Below are positions 62,753 through 64,000 of a stretch of 64,000 nt of DNA, piece after piece. Each line of letters starts with the position of its first letter. The stretch's first letter is position 1. The stretch lies in NCBI GenBank assembly GCA_905183005.1, contig CAJJDO010000163.1, forward strand, positions 1 through 64,000, written 5' to 3'. A model generated the notes under the pieces. The model did no database searches and was not told the DNA's origin. It was given only the letters and a program-made list of their open reading frames with translations. A program made the translations under genes and the position numbers. Source of the DNA: Paramecium pentaurelia. Its lineage: Eukaryota; Ciliophora; Oligohymenophorea; Peniculida; Parameciidae.

Positions 62753-64000
62753 TCATTCCTACTCAATAACTAAGTTCTATTTCTTTAATTCTTCCAAATC
62801 CTTATCAGATATTTAAATATAATTTCCTTTCTCATCCAATAAATAATTTCCATTTTCATCCATAAGATACCCATCTTCATCTAATTAATAAACTATTTCT
62901 TCAGCATTTTGATCCTATTAATATTTTTATTGCTATGCTAAATTTCTCATCTAGCTAGTTAATAAATATATATTTAAATTTTATACTTCTAGATTTTCTA
63001 CCTCCTGTAGCTACATTTTAATTCTTAAATTGACCTAATTGTTCCTTATACGGTTAATATTGTTATTTCTTTTATTAATTTGAAAGATTTAAATTTTATT
63101 TAGACTGAGAAGTTGAAAATTTTTAATCTCTTTCTTTTGATTTTTACATCAAGGATCTTAAACCACCTTAAGACTATAATATGGATATTAATTACTTTAA
63201 TAATCTCCTAACTATCATCTCTATTGAGTGATTATTCCTATTTAAAAATAATAACTATCATTTTTAATTATTGAACTATCATTTGATATTTATGATTAAG
63301 ATTTCTTTAAATTTTATAATTATTTTTCATATTCTTATTATTATTTGATTCTTGATTATCTTTGTTGTTCCTCTTATGTTTTAATTTGATGTATTTTCTT
63401 TTCATATTCTTACTTCATTCTAACATCATCATAAAAAATTAGGTATTGGACTTGCTATTATAGGATTAGGTGATTTTTTTATTAATATAGGTATTTTTGA
63501 AATATCTCTATTGTATTGTTAAATAGGGGATTTCAATTCAGATGTTAATGTTTCTGCAACATTTCTAGCTAATTCTTATATTTATGATTTATCATAATCA
63601 TTTCTAGAAGATTTATTATTGTTTAATTCGCTAATTTGTTCTTCTTTGATTAATATAGGTTTGATAGAACTAGAAGGTAATGAAGAATGTTATTAATGAT
63701 TAGGTTTTTGTTATGACCATTAAACAGAAAATTAATCAAAACTTAGTTCTCTTTTTAATTTTGGTTTCTATTCTGTTTCTGCCAATTTCTTCTCTATATT
63801 TCTAATGCTTGCTGTCATAAAGTTGAGAACATCCTCTTATCTTTTGAAAAAATCAATAGGGACTTCAGCATTATCGAATGTTAATTTTCTAGCACTTTGA
63901 TTTGGAGTTTATTTTTAGGTTGTGTATTGTATTTTGGATATATTATTAAGTTATTAATTTAATGTATTTTCAAATGCATTTAATTTTGTATTTGAGTTTT
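62753..64000 (-). CDS. Ser/Pro/Gln-rich coiled-coil protein with DExGxYL repeats; 5' end outside window
   Basis: Ends at TGA 62753; the frame is open at the right edge, so the N-terminus is missing. Visible parts: PNQSARKLTFDNAEVPIDFF, SELKSPIQQYNRDISKIP, a charged coil (VRMKQEYEKKIHQIKTQEEQ), a 22-nt intron near 63190, a Gln-rich part, and a C-terminus with a tandem motif LDEDGYLMDENGNYLLDEKG. To stay in frame one T must be dropped from each of two T-runs (A-runs on + at about 63432-63438 and 63244-63248), and the last intron near 62990 is unresolved. Probably one real gene carrying two homopolymer errors. Function unknown. Confidence 0.6.

Overview
The window is nuclear DNA of a ciliate. 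Long reading frames run through TAA and TAG and end only at TGA, which is the ciliate code (table 6, TAA/TAG = Gln). The DNA is very A+T-rich. Introns are tiny, mostly 22-38 nt with many of 22-26 nt, like the ~25-nt introns of Paramecium. Many 3' splice sites end in AAG instead of TAG, which is unlike the textbook Paramecium pattern. I therefore call it an oligohymenophorean, Paramecium-like ciliate and do not name a species. Because only TGA stops translation, most genes are invisible to standard-code translation. Gene models here were built by reading the sequence by eye and then checking that total exon length is divisible by three.

Layout. Positions 1-17,600 are gene-poor. They hold a decayed cysteine-rich gene, a MORN-like repeat gene (1877-4244, -), a WD40 gene with one in-frame TGA (8840-10200, +), several frameshifted coding relics, a 623-base N gap and AT-rich filler. 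At 16,703-18,761 an exact 1,029-bp sequence occurs twice around a single N, almost certainly an unmerged contig overlap. From 18,600 onward the DNA is densely coding: a P-loop GTPase, dynein light chain LC8, enkurin, an LC8-like protein, a 1,240-residue coiled-coil protein, a Nup98-Nup96 nucleoporin with NIFN repeats, two NEK kinases, a second coiled-coil protein, a Rab GTPase, a RING protein, tRNA-Tyr with an intron, a Tom22-like protein, an SR splicing factor, a KATNIP-like protein, a third kinase, an SK-type K+ channel, a myotubularin, a TPR-kinase fusion, a synaptojanin-like SAC/5-phosphatase, a cyclic-nucleotide-binding protein, a small mitochondrial-looking protein and a truncated coiled-coil gene at the right edge.

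How the genes fit together. Several products belong to cilia and basal bodies: enkurin (microtubule inner protein), LC8 and an LC8 relative (dynein), NEK kinases and KATNIP. Myotubularin and the SAC/5-phosphatase both act on phosphoinositides and lie 3.1 kb apart, with Rab and the channel as further membrane components. The nucleoporin is of the kind that distinguishes micronuclear from macronuclear pores in Tetrahymena. Ciliate neighbours need not be co-regulated, so the clustering is only suggestive. Spacing is extremely tight in places: 8 bp between convergent stops, 41 bp between two genes on the same strand, 55 bp between two divergent starts.

Limits: no search was possible; family calls rest on motifs recognised by eye. 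Three single-base frameshifts in homopolymers look like sequence errors.
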